This document shows positions 9,121 to 17,541 of a DNA stretch of 64,000 bases, in pieces (positions within the stretch are counted from its first letter, which is position 1; the number at the start of each line of letters is the position of its first letter). This DNA comes from JACOMS01 sp964352785. Its GTDB lineage: Bacteria > Pseudomonadota > Alphaproteobacteria > Caulobacterales > Maricaulaceae. The notes beneath the pieces were generated by a model, which worked only from the letters and a program-made list of their open reading frames with translations, had not been told where the DNA came from and did not search any database. The stretch spans positions 1 through 64,000 of the forward strand of contig CAYGTI010000006.1 of NCBI GenBank assembly GCA_964352785.1, in the 5' to 3' direction. The position numbers were made by a program, and so were the translations under genes.

Positions 9121-9162
9121 TTGACTCCGACGCATGTCGTTATTATTGATAAACGATAATAA
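9121..9162 (+). promoter_or_regulatory. Promoter with AT-rich inverted repeat upstream of DUF2807 gene
   Basis: TTGACT at 9121 is followed after 17 bases by TATTGA at 9144, a plausible -35/-10 pair. An inverted repeat TTATTAT (9140-9146) / ATAATAA (9156-9162) overlaps the -10 region and ends beside the AAAGGAG ribosome site. This would suit a dimeric repressor; the regulator is not in the window. Confidence 0.4.
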
Positions 9163-9173
9163 AGGAGACGATC

Positions 9174-9851
9174 ATGAAACTATCACCAAAACATTTCGCT
9201 GTAGGCTTATTGACTATGGCCTTTATGGTCGGGGCCAGTGCTATGGCTCATGACACTGACAAGGGTGGGGAACAGATCATCCAAACTTATGATCTGACCG
9301 GATTTTATCAGATACGCGTTGGCGGCGTGTTCGAGGTTGATGTCAAAGTGGGACCGGCTCACAGCATATCCCTCAAAGGTGATTCTCATGATATGGAGCG
9401 CGCAGAGGTATCCGTTGAAGACGGACGACTTATTCTTGGTATGAAAAAGCAAAAAGGAAAATACAAAAAACATAATCACAGCGATGGGATTACAGCAACC
9501 ATTACGCTTCCTTCGCTGCAGGCTTTACGTGTCTCCGGCGTCGCATCCGGTGATATTGAGGGCGTTGACTCGGAAGAGTTTGACCTTCGTGTTTCCGGCG
9601 TCGCGGAAGTCGACATTTCCGGCACCTGCGGAATGCTTGACGCGAAAGTGTCAGGGGTTGGAGAGCTTGATGCCAAAGACCTCAAGTGCCGTGATGCGGA
9701 CGTGGTTCTATCCGGTGTGGGCGAAATGTCGGTTTATGCTTCCGAGAGTATAGATGTGACAGCCAGTGGTGTGGGCAGTGTTAATGTTTATGGAAACCCC
9801 AAAAAGGTTGACAAAACAAAGTCCTTTTTTACCGATATTTCTATAAAGTAG
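9174..9851 (+). CDS. DUF2807 (head GIN domain) putative secreted adhesin-like protein
   Basis: This exported protein has 225 residues. A signal peptide (residues 1-25, cleavage after AMAHD or nearby) is followed by a right-handed beta-helix-like DUF2807 domain. Its repeating turns are visible as RVSGVASGDIEG, RVSGVAEVDIS, KVSGVGELDA, LSGVGEMSVYA and ASGVGSVNVYG. A short His/Lys-rich loop sits near residue 100. The family is annotated as an auto-transporter adhesin head domain, but its function is unproven. The ribosome site AAAGGAG is strong. A hairpin terminator follows directly. Confidence 0.85.
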   Translation: MKLSPKHFAVGLLTMAFMVGASAMAHDTDKGGEQIIQTYDLTGFYQIRVGGVFEVDVKVGPAHSISLKGDSHDMERAEVSVEDGRLILGMKKQKGKYKKHNHSDGITATITLPSLQALRVSGVASGDIEGVDSEEFDLRVSGVAEVDISGTCGMLDAKVSGVGELDAKDLKCRDADVVLSGVGEMSVYASESIDVTASGVGSVNVYGNPKKVDKTKSFFTDISIK

Positions 9852-9862
9852 TTATGAAAACT

Positions 9863-9896
9863 CGGGTCAGGGCCGTAGTACTTTGACCCGGTTTTT
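9863..9896 (+). terminator. Rho-independent terminator after DUF2807 gene
   Basis: CGGGTCA (9863-9869) pairs with TGACCCG (9884-9890) and is followed by GTTTTT. It lies 12 bases after the stop of the DUF2807 gene and overlaps the 3' end of the opposing uracil-DNA glycosylase gene. Confidence 0.65.
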
Positions 9897-10459
9897 CACA
9901 TAATCCAAGGTTTCTTCGAACCAGAAATTATTCTTGATCCACACATTATTTCGCCATGATGGGTGAGGCATCGGCACAATATCTGGTCTGTAATCTCTCC
10001 AATGCTTAACGGTTTCCGTCAGGTTTCGCTTCATTTTTTGTCCCAGATAATATTTTTGTGCATAACCGCCCACTAAAAGTGTGAGTTGAATATTCGGGAG
10101 ACCTGCCGTTAGTTTCTCTTGCCAGAGCGGGGCACATTCACGCCGCGGCGCGAGGTCGCTTCCTTTGGCATCAAGTCCTGGAAAACAAAAGCCCATCGGC
10201 GTTATCGCTAAAAAGTCTTCATTATAAAACAGAGTTTTCTCTATACCCATCCAGCTTCTGAGGCGGTCTCCGCTGGGGTCATCAAAGGGTACGCCGCTGG
10301 CGTGAACCCGTGTTCCCGGTGCCTGCCCGATAATGCGAATTTTAGCGCGGTCTGTCCCGCGAATTACAGGCCTTGCTGTGTGAGGCAGCGGCTTTCAGAG
10401 GCTTCGCAAACGCTGCAGCGTCGAATGTCTGCAAGGAGGTTGTCCAGAGAGTCTTTCAC
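9867..10459 (-). pseudogene. Uracil-DNA glycosylase family gene, frameshifted
   Basis: Reading the reverse strand from the GTG at 10459 gives NLLADIRRCSVCEASE, the CxxC-bearing N-terminus of a short uracil-DNA glycosylase, and then a stop at 10366. From 10394 a second frame gives LPHTARPVIRG, RIIGQAPGTRVHASGVPFDD, PMGFCFPG, ECAPLW, LLVGGYAQKYYLG and the catalytic-site motif PHPSWRN, to the stop at 9867. Both parts belong to one protein of about 197 residues. They are joined only if one base is restored near 10391-10400. It is either a true pseudogene or a sequencing/assembly error. The ATG at 10250 yields only the C-terminal 127 residues, lacking the GQAPG motif. Confidence 0.8.
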
Positions 10460-10547
10460 GGAAGAATTATGACGGGTATTAGTTATATTTGAAATGATTT
10501 TTGCGCTTAGCCTGTTTAAAAGGGCATATAATCGACCGCGAGGATTT

Positions 10548-11753
10548 ATGACTGATACATTTTATGCGTATTTAAAGACTGAGCTTGATACCATTGAGGT
10601 GCAAGGTCTCTATAAGCGTGAGCGGTTGATCAGCAGCAAGCAAGCGGCTGACATCGTCGTGACACAAGACGGCCAAACCAAAGACGTCATAAACTTTTGC
10701 GCTAATAATTACCTTGGACTTGCTGATCATCCCGCTCTTATCGCGGCAGGGCAGGCAGCGCTTCAAGAGCACGGGTTCGGTATGGCGTCCGTCCGGTTTA
10801 TTTGCGGAACGCAGGCGCAGCACCGCGAATTGGAGCAAGCCATAGCGAACTGGCTAGGATTTGATGATAGTATTCTTTACGCCGCGTGCTTTGACGCAAA
10901 TGGCGGCGTTTTTGAACCTCTTTTGGGCCCCGAAGATGCGATCATATCGGATTCCCTGAATCACGCGTCAATCATTGACGGGGTACGTTTATGTAAGGCG
11001 GCCAGGTATCGTTACGCTAACTCTGACATGACCGACTTGGAGGCTAAGCTGAAAGAAGCGACGACCAATGGCGCGCGCCATATTTTGATCGCCACTGACG
11101 GCGTGTTTTCTATGGACGGATACATCGCCAAGCTTGATGAGATTTGTGATTTAGCCGGTAAATACGGCGCGCTGACAATGGTAGATGATTGTCATGCTAC
11201 AGGCTTTTTGGGCGAAGGCGGGCGCGGCTCTGCGGCCTATAGAGGGGTTGAAGGCCGTATTGATATCTTAACAGGAACGCTTGGTAAGGCCCTCGGCGGG
11301 GCGATGGGCGGATTTACCTGCGCGCGGCAGCCTGTGATTGATATGCTCCGTCAACGCTCACGTCCTTATCTGTTTTCAAACTCTTTGGCGCCGTCGCTGG
11401 TTGGCGCGAGCCTAAAAGCCATAGATATGGCAAAGGAGGGTGATGATATGCGCAAAAGACTAGCTGATAATACCAGCCGTTTCCGTGCGGGCATGAGCGC
11501 TGCAGGATTTGATTTGGCTCCCGGAGAACACCCGATCATCCCGGTCATGCTTGGTGACGCAAAGCTGGCACAGGATATGGCCTCAAAGCTTTTGGATGAA
11601 GGTATATATGTCATAGGGTTTTTCTTCCCTGTTGTTCCCAAAGGCAAAGCCCGCATCCGGACGCAAATGAGCGCGGCGCACACATTTGATCATATCGACA
11701 AAGCCGTTGCGGCTTTTACCAAAGTCGGCAAAGAGCTTGGAGTGATTTCATGA
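10548..11753 (+). CDS. kbl: Glycine C-acetyltransferase (2-amino-3-ketobutyrate CoA ligase)
   Basis: This alpha-oxoamine synthase family PLP enzyme of 401 residues splits 2-amino-3-oxobutyrate with CoA into glycine and acetyl-CoA, the second step of threonine catabolism. NFCANNYLGLADHP is the N-terminal signature, DDCHATGFLGEGGRG the cofactor site, and TGTLGKALGGAMGG contains the PLP lysine. The ATG at 10548 follows GCGAGGA by a few bases; upstream in-frame starts from 10494 are not expected. Its stop overlaps the tdh start (ATGA), so the two are coupled. It is divergent from the broken glycosylase gene. Confidence 0.95.
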   Translation: MTDTFYAYLKTELDTIEVQGLYKRERLISSKQAADIVVTQDGQTKDVINFCANNYLGLADHPALIAAGQAALQEHGFGMASVRFICGTQAQHRELEQAIANWLGFDDSILYAACFDANGGVFEPLLGPEDAIISDSLNHASIIDGVRLCKAARYRYANSDMTDLEAKLKEATTNGARHILIATDGVFSMDGYIAKLDEICDLAGKYGALTMVDDCHATGFLGEGGRGSAAYRGVEGRIDILTGTLGKALGGAMGGFTCARQPVIDMLRQRSRPYLFSNSLAPSLVGASLKAIDMAKEGDDMRKRLADNTSRFRAGMSAAGFDLAPGEHPIIPVMLGDAKLAQDMASKLLDEGIYVIGFFFPVVPKGKARIRTQMSAAHTFDHIDKAVAAFTKVGKELGVIS

Positions 11754-12796
11754 GCGGCACAATGAAAGCCTTGGTGAAAGTCAAAGCTGAAAAAGGTTTG
11801 TGGCTTGAGGAGGTTCCGGTGCCGAAGATTGAGCCGGATGAAGTCTTGATCAAAATCGAACGCACCGCGATTTGCGGCACAGACATGCACATATACAAGT
11901 GGGATGATTGGGCCGCCAATAATGTTCCTGTACCCATGGTCGTCGGACATGAATATGGCGGGCGGGTGGCCGCAATAGGTTCCGGTGTGCGCCGCGTTAA
12001 GGTCGGGCAAAAAGTAACAGGTGAGGGGCACGTGGTTGGAAACCGCTCTCGCAACGCACGTGCGGGCCGTTTTCATCTGGACCCGGACACCAAAGGGATT
12101 GGTGTGAACCTTCCCGGTGCTTTTGCGGAGTATTTAGCTTTGCCGGAATTCAACGTTATTCCGCTCAGGGAAGACTTTCCGCTTGATATCGCTGCGATCA
12201 TGGATCCACTTGGAAATGCTGTACATACGGCTTTATCGTTTGATCTTGTTGGCGAAGACATCATGATTACGGGTGCAGGCCCGATTGGTATTATGGCGGC
12301 GGCTGTGGCAAGGCGCTCTGGCGCGCGGCGGATTATGCTCACGGATGTGAATGATTGGCGGCTTGAGTTTGCGCATAAAATTGCTCCGGATATTCGCACT
12401 GTTAATGTTACCAAAGAACACCCGCGTGAGGTCATGTATGCGATGGGCCTGACCGAGGGCTTTGATGTTGGCATGGAAATGAGCGGCCAACAATCGGCCT
12501 TTGAGGGTATGCTCGACTTGATGATCATGGGCGGCAATATTGCCATGCTGGGTCTGCCCGCAAAGCCGTTTCCGGTTGACCTAGGAAAGATCGTTGGCAA
12601 GGCGCTGACGGTGCGCGGAATTTATGGCCGCCAAATGTACGAGACGTGGTACAAAATGATCGCGCTTGTTGATAGTGGGCTCGATGTGAGCCCCATGATT
12701 ACGCACCGCTTTGCCGCGCGCGATTTTCAACAGGCTTTTGATCTTATGGAAACAGGTAAGAGCGGGAAAGTTATTTTGGATTGGGCACAGATTTAA
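11750..12796 (+). CDS. tdh: L-threonine 3-dehydrogenase, lacking the structural zinc cysteines
   Basis: This medium-chain dehydrogenase of 348 residues oxidises threonine to 2-amino-3-oxobutyrate with NAD. The catalytic zinc region CGTDMHIYKWDDWA, GHEYGG, the NAD motif GAGPIG and IYGRQMYETWYKM identify it. Where E. coli Tdh has four structural-zinc cysteines (C93, C96, C99, C107), this protein reads GNRSRNARAGRFHLD, with all four replaced. The rest aligns without gaps, so this is substitution rather than misreading. It overlaps kbl by four bases and the next gene by one. Confidence 0.93.
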   Translation: MSGTMKALVKVKAEKGLWLEEVPVPKIEPDEVLIKIERTAICGTDMHIYKWDDWAANNVPVPMVVGHEYGGRVAAIGSGVRRVKVGQKVTGEGHVVGNRSRNARAGRFHLDPDTKGIGVNLPGAFAEYLALPEFNVIPLREDFPLDIAAIMDPLGNAVHTALSFDLVGEDIMITGAGPIGIMAAAVARRSGARRIMLTDVNDWRLEFAHKIAPDIRTVNVTKEHPREVMYAMGLTEGFDVGMEMSGQQSAFEGMLDLMIMGGNIAMLGLPAKPFPVDLGKIVGKALTVRGIYGRQMYETWYKMIALVDSGLDVSPMITHRFAARDFQQAFDLMETGKSGKVILDWAQI

Positions 12797-13476
12797 TGAC
12801 TGACAATGCTGAGTATTTGCCGCTGACAGGTTATGAAAAGCTATCTGAGCATGAGATGCAAAGCCGGGCTAATGCACTGCATCAATTATTATCACGCCGC
12901 CGCACTATTCGAGATTTTAAGTCCGACCCTGTACCGAGGGTTTTAATTGAAACCTGCATCCGCGCGGCGGGAACGGCACCAAGCGGGGCGAACCATCAAC
13001 CTTGGCATTTTGTGGCGATATCAGATGCCGCAATAAAACGTAAAATCCGCCTCGCTGCCGAAGAAGAAGAGCGGGGTTTTTACGCAGGCAAAGCCTCAGA
13101 GGAATGGCTTGATGCTTTGCGGCCTTTAGGCACAGATGACGAGAAGCCGTTTCTTGAAACGGCGCCGTGGTTGATCGCCGTTTTTGCGCAGAGGCGCGGC
13201 GGGGTTCACGCGGGCGATGATCATAAAAACTATTATGTAACCGAATCTGTGGGTCTTGCCACTGGAATGCTGATCACAGCGCTGCATTCTGCGGGTCTTG
13301 GAACGTTGACGCACACGCCGGCTCCTATGGGGTTCTTAACGGATATATGCGGCCGTCCAAAATCTGAAAAACCGTTTGTACTCATGGTTGTCGGCTATCC
13401 GGCCATGGCCGCCAAAGTACCAGCGCATGCCTTAATCAAAAAAGATTTGAGCGATATCAGTACGTTTATAAGCTAG
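12796..13476 (+). CDS. Nitroreductase-family flavoprotein, iodotyrosine deiodinase-like
   Basis: This 226-residue flavoprotein has the FMN-binding start SRRRTIRDF and the segment APSGANHQPWHFV. The middle and end match the iodotyrosine deiodinase branch: EEEERGFY followed by DEKPFLETAPWL, YYVTESVGLATGMLITALH, THTPAPMGFL and KPFVLMVVGYPA. The Glu/Tyr/Lys lid residues used by that branch to bind halotyrosine appear to be present. Bacterial members reductively dehalogenate halotyrosines, but other nitroreductase chemistry is possible. Its ATG overlaps the tdh stop (TAATG), so it is probably translated with the threonine-degradation genes. Confidence 0.8.
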   Translation: MTDNAEYLPLTGYEKLSEHEMQSRANALHQLLSRRRTIRDFKSDPVPRVLIETCIRAAGTAPSGANHQPWHFVAISDAAIKRKIRLAAEEEERGFYAGKASEEWLDALRPLGTDDEKPFLETAPWLIAVFAQRRGGVHAGDDHKNYYVTESVGLATGMLITALHSAGLGTLTHTPAPMGFLTDICGRPKSEKPFVLMVVGYPAMAAKVPAHALIKKDLSDISTFIS

Positions 13477-13487
13477 TGAAATTGGGC

Positions 13488-13540
13488 TTCCGTAGCCTCT
13501 GAAACGGGCGACACAAAGGTCAGTTTCAGAGGCTACGGAA
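13488..13540. terminator. Perfect 18-bp inverted repeat between convergent genes
   Basis: TTCCGTAGCCTCTGAAAC (13488-13505) is repeated exactly in inverse orientation at 13523-13540 around a 17-base loop. It lies between a forward and a reverse gene that converge, so it may terminate both. There is no T-tract on either side, which is unusual for a rho-independent terminator. Confidence 0.5.
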
Positions 13541-13562
13541 ACATAAATAAACGCAATTCACG

Positions 13563-15290
13563 CTACTTACCCTTATAAACTTGCTTTCCGCCCACAATTG
13601 TCATGGCCACTTTTGCTGTTAAAATATCTTCGGGCGCGGACGTCATGATATCCGTCTCTAAAATGGTAAAATCGGCGGCTTTACCCACTTCAAGAGAGCC
13701 TGTCATCTCTTCTTGGAAAGCGGCATAGGCTGGCCAGATTGTGAACATTTTAAGGGCCTCTTGGCGTGTTACTTTTTCTTCCGGATACCAATGCTCGCCG
13801 GAGAAACCTGATAAATCTTTTCGTGTGACCGCTGCGTAAAATTCGATACGTGGATCACCGACCTCTACAGGGGCGTCTGATCCGCCAGCAATAATGCTGC
13901 CGCTGTCGATAAGACTGCGCCACGCATAGCCACCGCGAAGGCGCTCTGGCCCGATGCGGTCTACGGCAAAGTGCAAATCGCCGATAGCATGAGACGGCTG
14001 CATTGATGGAATTATCCCAAGAGCTTGAAACCGCTGTAAATCCTCAAGTGTTAGTATTTGTGCATGCTCAACGCGCCAACGTGGATCAGCAATAGCGCGG
14101 TCTTGGGCGGGGACTGCTTTAAAGGCTTCTTCATACCAGTTCAGTAAGAGCTGGTTTGCCCTGTCTCCGATAGCGTGGGTGTTGACTTGAACCCCTCTCA
14201 CTAGAGCATCTGTAAGTATCGGCATGATGCGTTCTTTTGTGATCAATAAAAGTCCACTATTGTCCGGGTCATCATCATAAGGGGCAAGCAGCGCCGCGCC
14301 GCGCGAGCCTAAAGCTCCGTCAGAATACAGCTTTATCGCGCGAACTGTGACGAGGTCCGTTTTCGTATCATCAAAGGACAGGAGTTCCTCCAGCGCGCTG
14401 GCGTCTTTAATATCCGGCGAGTTATAGACTCGCAGGTTAATATCGCCAGCGGCAGCCATATCCGCCATCATATCCAAATTAACCATGTCTACTGACATGG
14501 AATGAATATTCGTCCAGCCCCGGCTTGTGTAAACATTAGAGGCTTTGAGGTAAGCGGCTCTCTTGCGCTCTTCTGTGAGCGCTGGAATAAGGGGGCTGAC
14601 CAAATCCATAGCATTGTCGATCAACATGCCCGTCGGCTCGCCGTTTTCATCTTTCAGTATGTCACCGCCAAAAGGGGCTTGGGTTTCAGCCGTAATGCCT
14701 GCAGCTTTCAGAGCGGCTGTATTGACGACTGAAGCGTGGCCGTCAGCACGGCCTAAAATCACAATATGATCGGGCGCGATAGCATCTAAGTCCTGCCTGT
14801 TGGGAAAGCGCTTCTCCGGCCAATGTGTTTCAATCCAGCCCCGGCCATTAATAGTTTCGCCTTTTGGCGTTGTTTCTGCTGCCGCCGCCAGACGATTTTG
14901 AAGTTCAGTGACCGACAGAGCGCCGGTCATATTGACCATCATTTCGCGCAGCCCAATCCACAATAGATGTCCGTGTGAATCGGTCAGTCCAGGGAGCAGG
15001 GCTTTGCCGCTTAAGTCTGTCATGACTACATTAGCGCCTGCATGAGTCCCGCACCAATCTTCCGGTATATCGGTGTAAGATACTTGTGTGATAATGCCAT
15101 CTTTTACAGCGAGAGCGTTTGCTTTCGGGCTGGCATCAATCGCGGTATAAATGGGGCCGCCTGTGAAACACCAGCTCTTAGCAGGTGCTTCCACTAATTT
15201 TTTGTCCGATGCGTTATCGCTGGTTGGTGCTTGGCAGGCTAAAAGTGCAGGCAGCGCCGCGCCGCAAAATAATAATCGAGCAAATTTCAT
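13563..15290 (-). CDS. YtcJ-type amidohydrolase lipoprotein
   Basis: This amidohydrolase family 3 protein of 575 residues has a lipoprotein signal (lipobox ALLAC around residue 19). Metal-site motifs are DSHGHLLWIG near residue 103, THAIGDRANQ and GGSDAPVE. The C-terminal region DFTILETDIM is typical of the composite beta-sandwich. Members hydrolyse amide or formamide bonds; the substrate cannot be read from the sequence. It lies 83 bases downstream of the sensor kinase on the same strand. A second protein of the same type sits on the other side of that kinase. Confidence 0.85.
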   Translation of the reverse strand: MKFARLLFCGAALPALLACQAPTSDNASDKKLVEAPAKSWCFTGGPIYTAIDASPKANALAVKDGIITQVSYTDIPEDWCGTHAGANVVMTDLSGKALLPGLTDSHGHLLWIGLREMMVNMTGALSVTELQNRLAAAAETTPKGETINGRGWIETHWPEKRFPNRQDLDAIAPDHIVILGRADGHASVVNTAALKAAGITAETQAPFGGDILKDENGEPTGMLIDNAMDLVSPLIPALTEERKRAAYLKASNVYTSRGWTNIHSMSVDMVNLDMMADMAAAGDINLRVYNSPDIKDASALEELLSFDDTKTDLVTVRAIKLYSDGALGSRGAALLAPYDDDPDNSGLLLITKERIMPILTDALVRGVQVNTHAIGDRANQLLLNWYEEAFKAVPAQDRAIADPRWRVEHAQILTLEDLQRFQALGIIPSMQPSHAIGDLHFAVDRIGPERLRGGYAWRSLIDSGSIIAGGSDAPVEVGDPRIEFYAAVTRKDLSGFSGEHWYPEEKVTRQEALKMFTIWPAYAAFQEEMTGSLEVGKAADFTILETDIMTSAPEDILTAKVAMTIVGGKQVYKGK

Positions 15291-15373
15291 AGTCTATCCC
15301 CAGTTCAATAAATACAGGAATAAACAGTATTAGATGCGCGTCAAGAATTAGAGGTGGATCAAAAGTAGAAGAG

Positions 15374-17404
15374 TTAGCCCGTTGCTTTATAAATATCTTT
15401 GTAAGGCGCGTTTGACCGATCTAAGTTTAGGACGCGGTCAAAGGCTTCAAGAATGCTGGTCAGTTTAATGGGTTTGGCCAAAGATTCGTCCATACCGATG
15501 TTTTTACAAAGGCGGAGTTGTTGGTATTGAGGGTCAGCCGTCACGGCAATGATCAATATATCCGACCAATGTTTCGGAGAACTTCTGATTGCCAAAGTGG
15601 CTTCGATACCATCCATGACCGGCATATGAATATCCATAAGGACAATATCAATGTCCTGAACCTCAAGGATATCAAGGACTTCTTGGCCATTGTTAGCCTT
15701 ATAAATCTTGCCCACGACCGATTGAAGCAGTGATTCGACAACAAGGTGATTGGTCGGATTATCATCTGCGACAAGAACTTTGAGTGTCTCATAGGGTGAG
15801 GCCTCTTTTTCGCTTTTTGTAAAAATGTGATCGACAATCGAATCCTCAGCGGTTTCAGGCTTTGCAACCACCTTCTTTTCAATCTCAACTGGCAAGGAGA
15901 GCGCAAAAATTGTGCCTTTACCCATTTCGGATTTCACCGTGATCGATCCGCCCATCATCTCAATAATGCGCTTAGCGATGTTCATGCCGAGGCCCGTTCC
16001 GCCAAAACGGCTCGAAATTGAGCTGTCAGCTTGTGCGTAAGCCTCAAAAATACGGGACTGTTGTTCTTCGGTCATGCCAATACCCGTGTCTTTTACGGCA
16101 AGTACAAGACGCGGTTTAGGACCGTCCTCTCCTGCGAGTGTCAAGATGACATGAATGACGCCGTTGGGCGTAAATTTCACCGCGTTAGAAAGCAAATTGT
16201 TAAGGCATTGCTCATAACGGAAGCGGTCAAACGTGACCTTTTCTGGCGTTTTATCATCAATGTGACAGCGGATCGTCGTACCGTTCTTTTGAGCTTGAGG
16301 CCCCCAGAGCTCGCAAATGCCTTTGACTGTCTCGCGCGGATTGCCGGGTTTCGGATCGAGCATGAGCTTGTCGGCATCCAGTGTTGTGTGACTGAGTGTC
16401 CCGTCAAGGATGTTCATAATATTGTCTGCCGAGGATTGAATCAGTTGAAGTTTGGACGTGATCGACGGATCCGGGCTATGCTGCACAAGGGCATCGGTAA
16501 TACCTATCACGGCATTCATCGGCGTTCTAATTTCATGGCTGAGGCGCGCAAGGAAATTATTCTGAGCTTGCAAAGTTTTTTCGGCTTGATCTTTAGCTTG
16601 GCGAAGGTCTTCTTGAAGCGCTAACTCAGATGTTACATCCTCAAAAAAACAGACAACATTCGTGAGGCGACCACCTTCGGTAACAAGGGGCTTTGCCAGA
16701 AACCTAAAGTAACGCAGCTCGGTTTTATTTATTTTTACACGCACAGTTCGATCATAGGGTATTCGCTTGCGCATAGCGTTTTCCCACACGATTTTTGCAT
16801 CCGGCATATCGTCAGAATGAATCAAGGCCCAAAATCCATTCTCTTTAATTTCAGCGTATTCTTCCTGAGTAACTAAGTCCTTCAAATATTGGCTATTCAG
16901 TCCAATCTCTTCCGTGTCAAAATTGTAGCTGCAATAACCTGATTTCCCCAGCTCGAGAGCCATTTTAAAGACTTCTTCCTTTCTATGGCTAACCGAAACG
17001 TCTTGGATCGTAAGAGTAATTCTCCCGCTGCTGTCGACGCGGGTGCGTATATCGAGCGTAAGTCCATTAGGCGGGGTAATAAATGTGGGGTGTCCCGATC
17101 TATTGCCGTTAAAGAAGTTTGCAACGCGGGTTCTTAGTTTTCGTTTCTCCTCATCCGTTGACATGTCGCCAAAATCACCGCGTTCAGTCATAATTTCCAC
17201 TATCTTATCCGCTGACAGTTTTTGCCTGTCTGCCGGGCGTGGAAAGCTTAAAAACTCATGAGCCTGATCATTAGAATAGATGAGGGTTTTGTCCGGTGCG
17301 ATGACGATAATACCAATACCCAGAGACTCGCCAATCGATGCGGCGTGAGTAAAGCTGTCTTTACTCTCATCTCTTGCAGGTAATACCGTTTCAGGGTGAG
17401 TCAT
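15374..17404 (-). CDS. Hybrid sensor histidine kinase/response regulator, soluble
   Basis: This 676-residue kinase has no transmembrane segment. An N-terminal PAS-like domain (about 20-135) and a second PAS/PAC domain (about 145-260) precede a coiled coil. HisKA carries the phospho-acceptor His290 (LSHEIRTPMNAVIG). The HATPase domain (about 395-507) has NLLSNAVKF, DTGIGM and GGTGLGMNIAKRI. A C-terminal receiver domain (about 541-660) has the acidic pair in VADDNP, Asp591 in VLMDIHMPVMDG and the late lysine in LAKPI. It probably senses a cytoplasmic signal and phosphorylates a downstream partner not in the window. It is divergent from the second amidohydrolase, with 137 bases between them. Confidence 0.93.
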   Translation of the reverse strand: MTHPETVLPARDESKDSFTHAASIGESLGIGIIVIAPDKTLIYSNDQAHEFLSFPRPADRQKLSADKIVEIMTERGDFGDMSTDEEKRKLRTRVANFFNGNRSGHPTFITPPNGLTLDIRTRVDSSGRITLTIQDVSVSHRKEEVFKMALELGKSGYCSYNFDTEEIGLNSQYLKDLVTQEEYAEIKENGFWALIHSDDMPDAKIVWENAMRKRIPYDRTVRVKINKTELRYFRFLAKPLVTEGGRLTNVVCFFEDVTSELALQEDLRQAKDQAEKTLQAQNNFLARLSHEIRTPMNAVIGITDALVQHSPDPSITSKLQLIQSSADNIMNILDGTLSHTTLDADKLMLDPKPGNPRETVKGICELWGPQAQKNGTTIRCHIDDKTPEKVTFDRFRYEQCLNNLLSNAVKFTPNGVIHVILTLAGEDGPKPRLVLAVKDTGIGMTEEQQSRIFEAYAQADSSISSRFGGTGLGMNIAKRIIEMMGGSITVKSEMGKGTIFALSLPVEIEKKVVAKPETAEDSIVDHIFTKSEKEASPYETLKVLVADDNPTNHLVVESLLQSVVGKIYKANNGQEVLDILEVQDIDIVLMDIHMPVMDGIEATLAIRSSPKHWSDILIIAVTADPQYQQLRLCKNIGMDESLAKPIKLTSILEAFDRVLNLDRSNAPYKDIYKATG

Positions 17405-17541
17405 ATCTTGGTCCAGATCAAACAGTCATAAATCGACGACTTGACTATGGCGAAATAGAGTTAATAAATCATAACGCTGAGCTTGTTGGCTATTTGGCCA
17501 AGCCTATGGCTGGCGGAAGCCTAAAATGCGATGTCTTCTGA

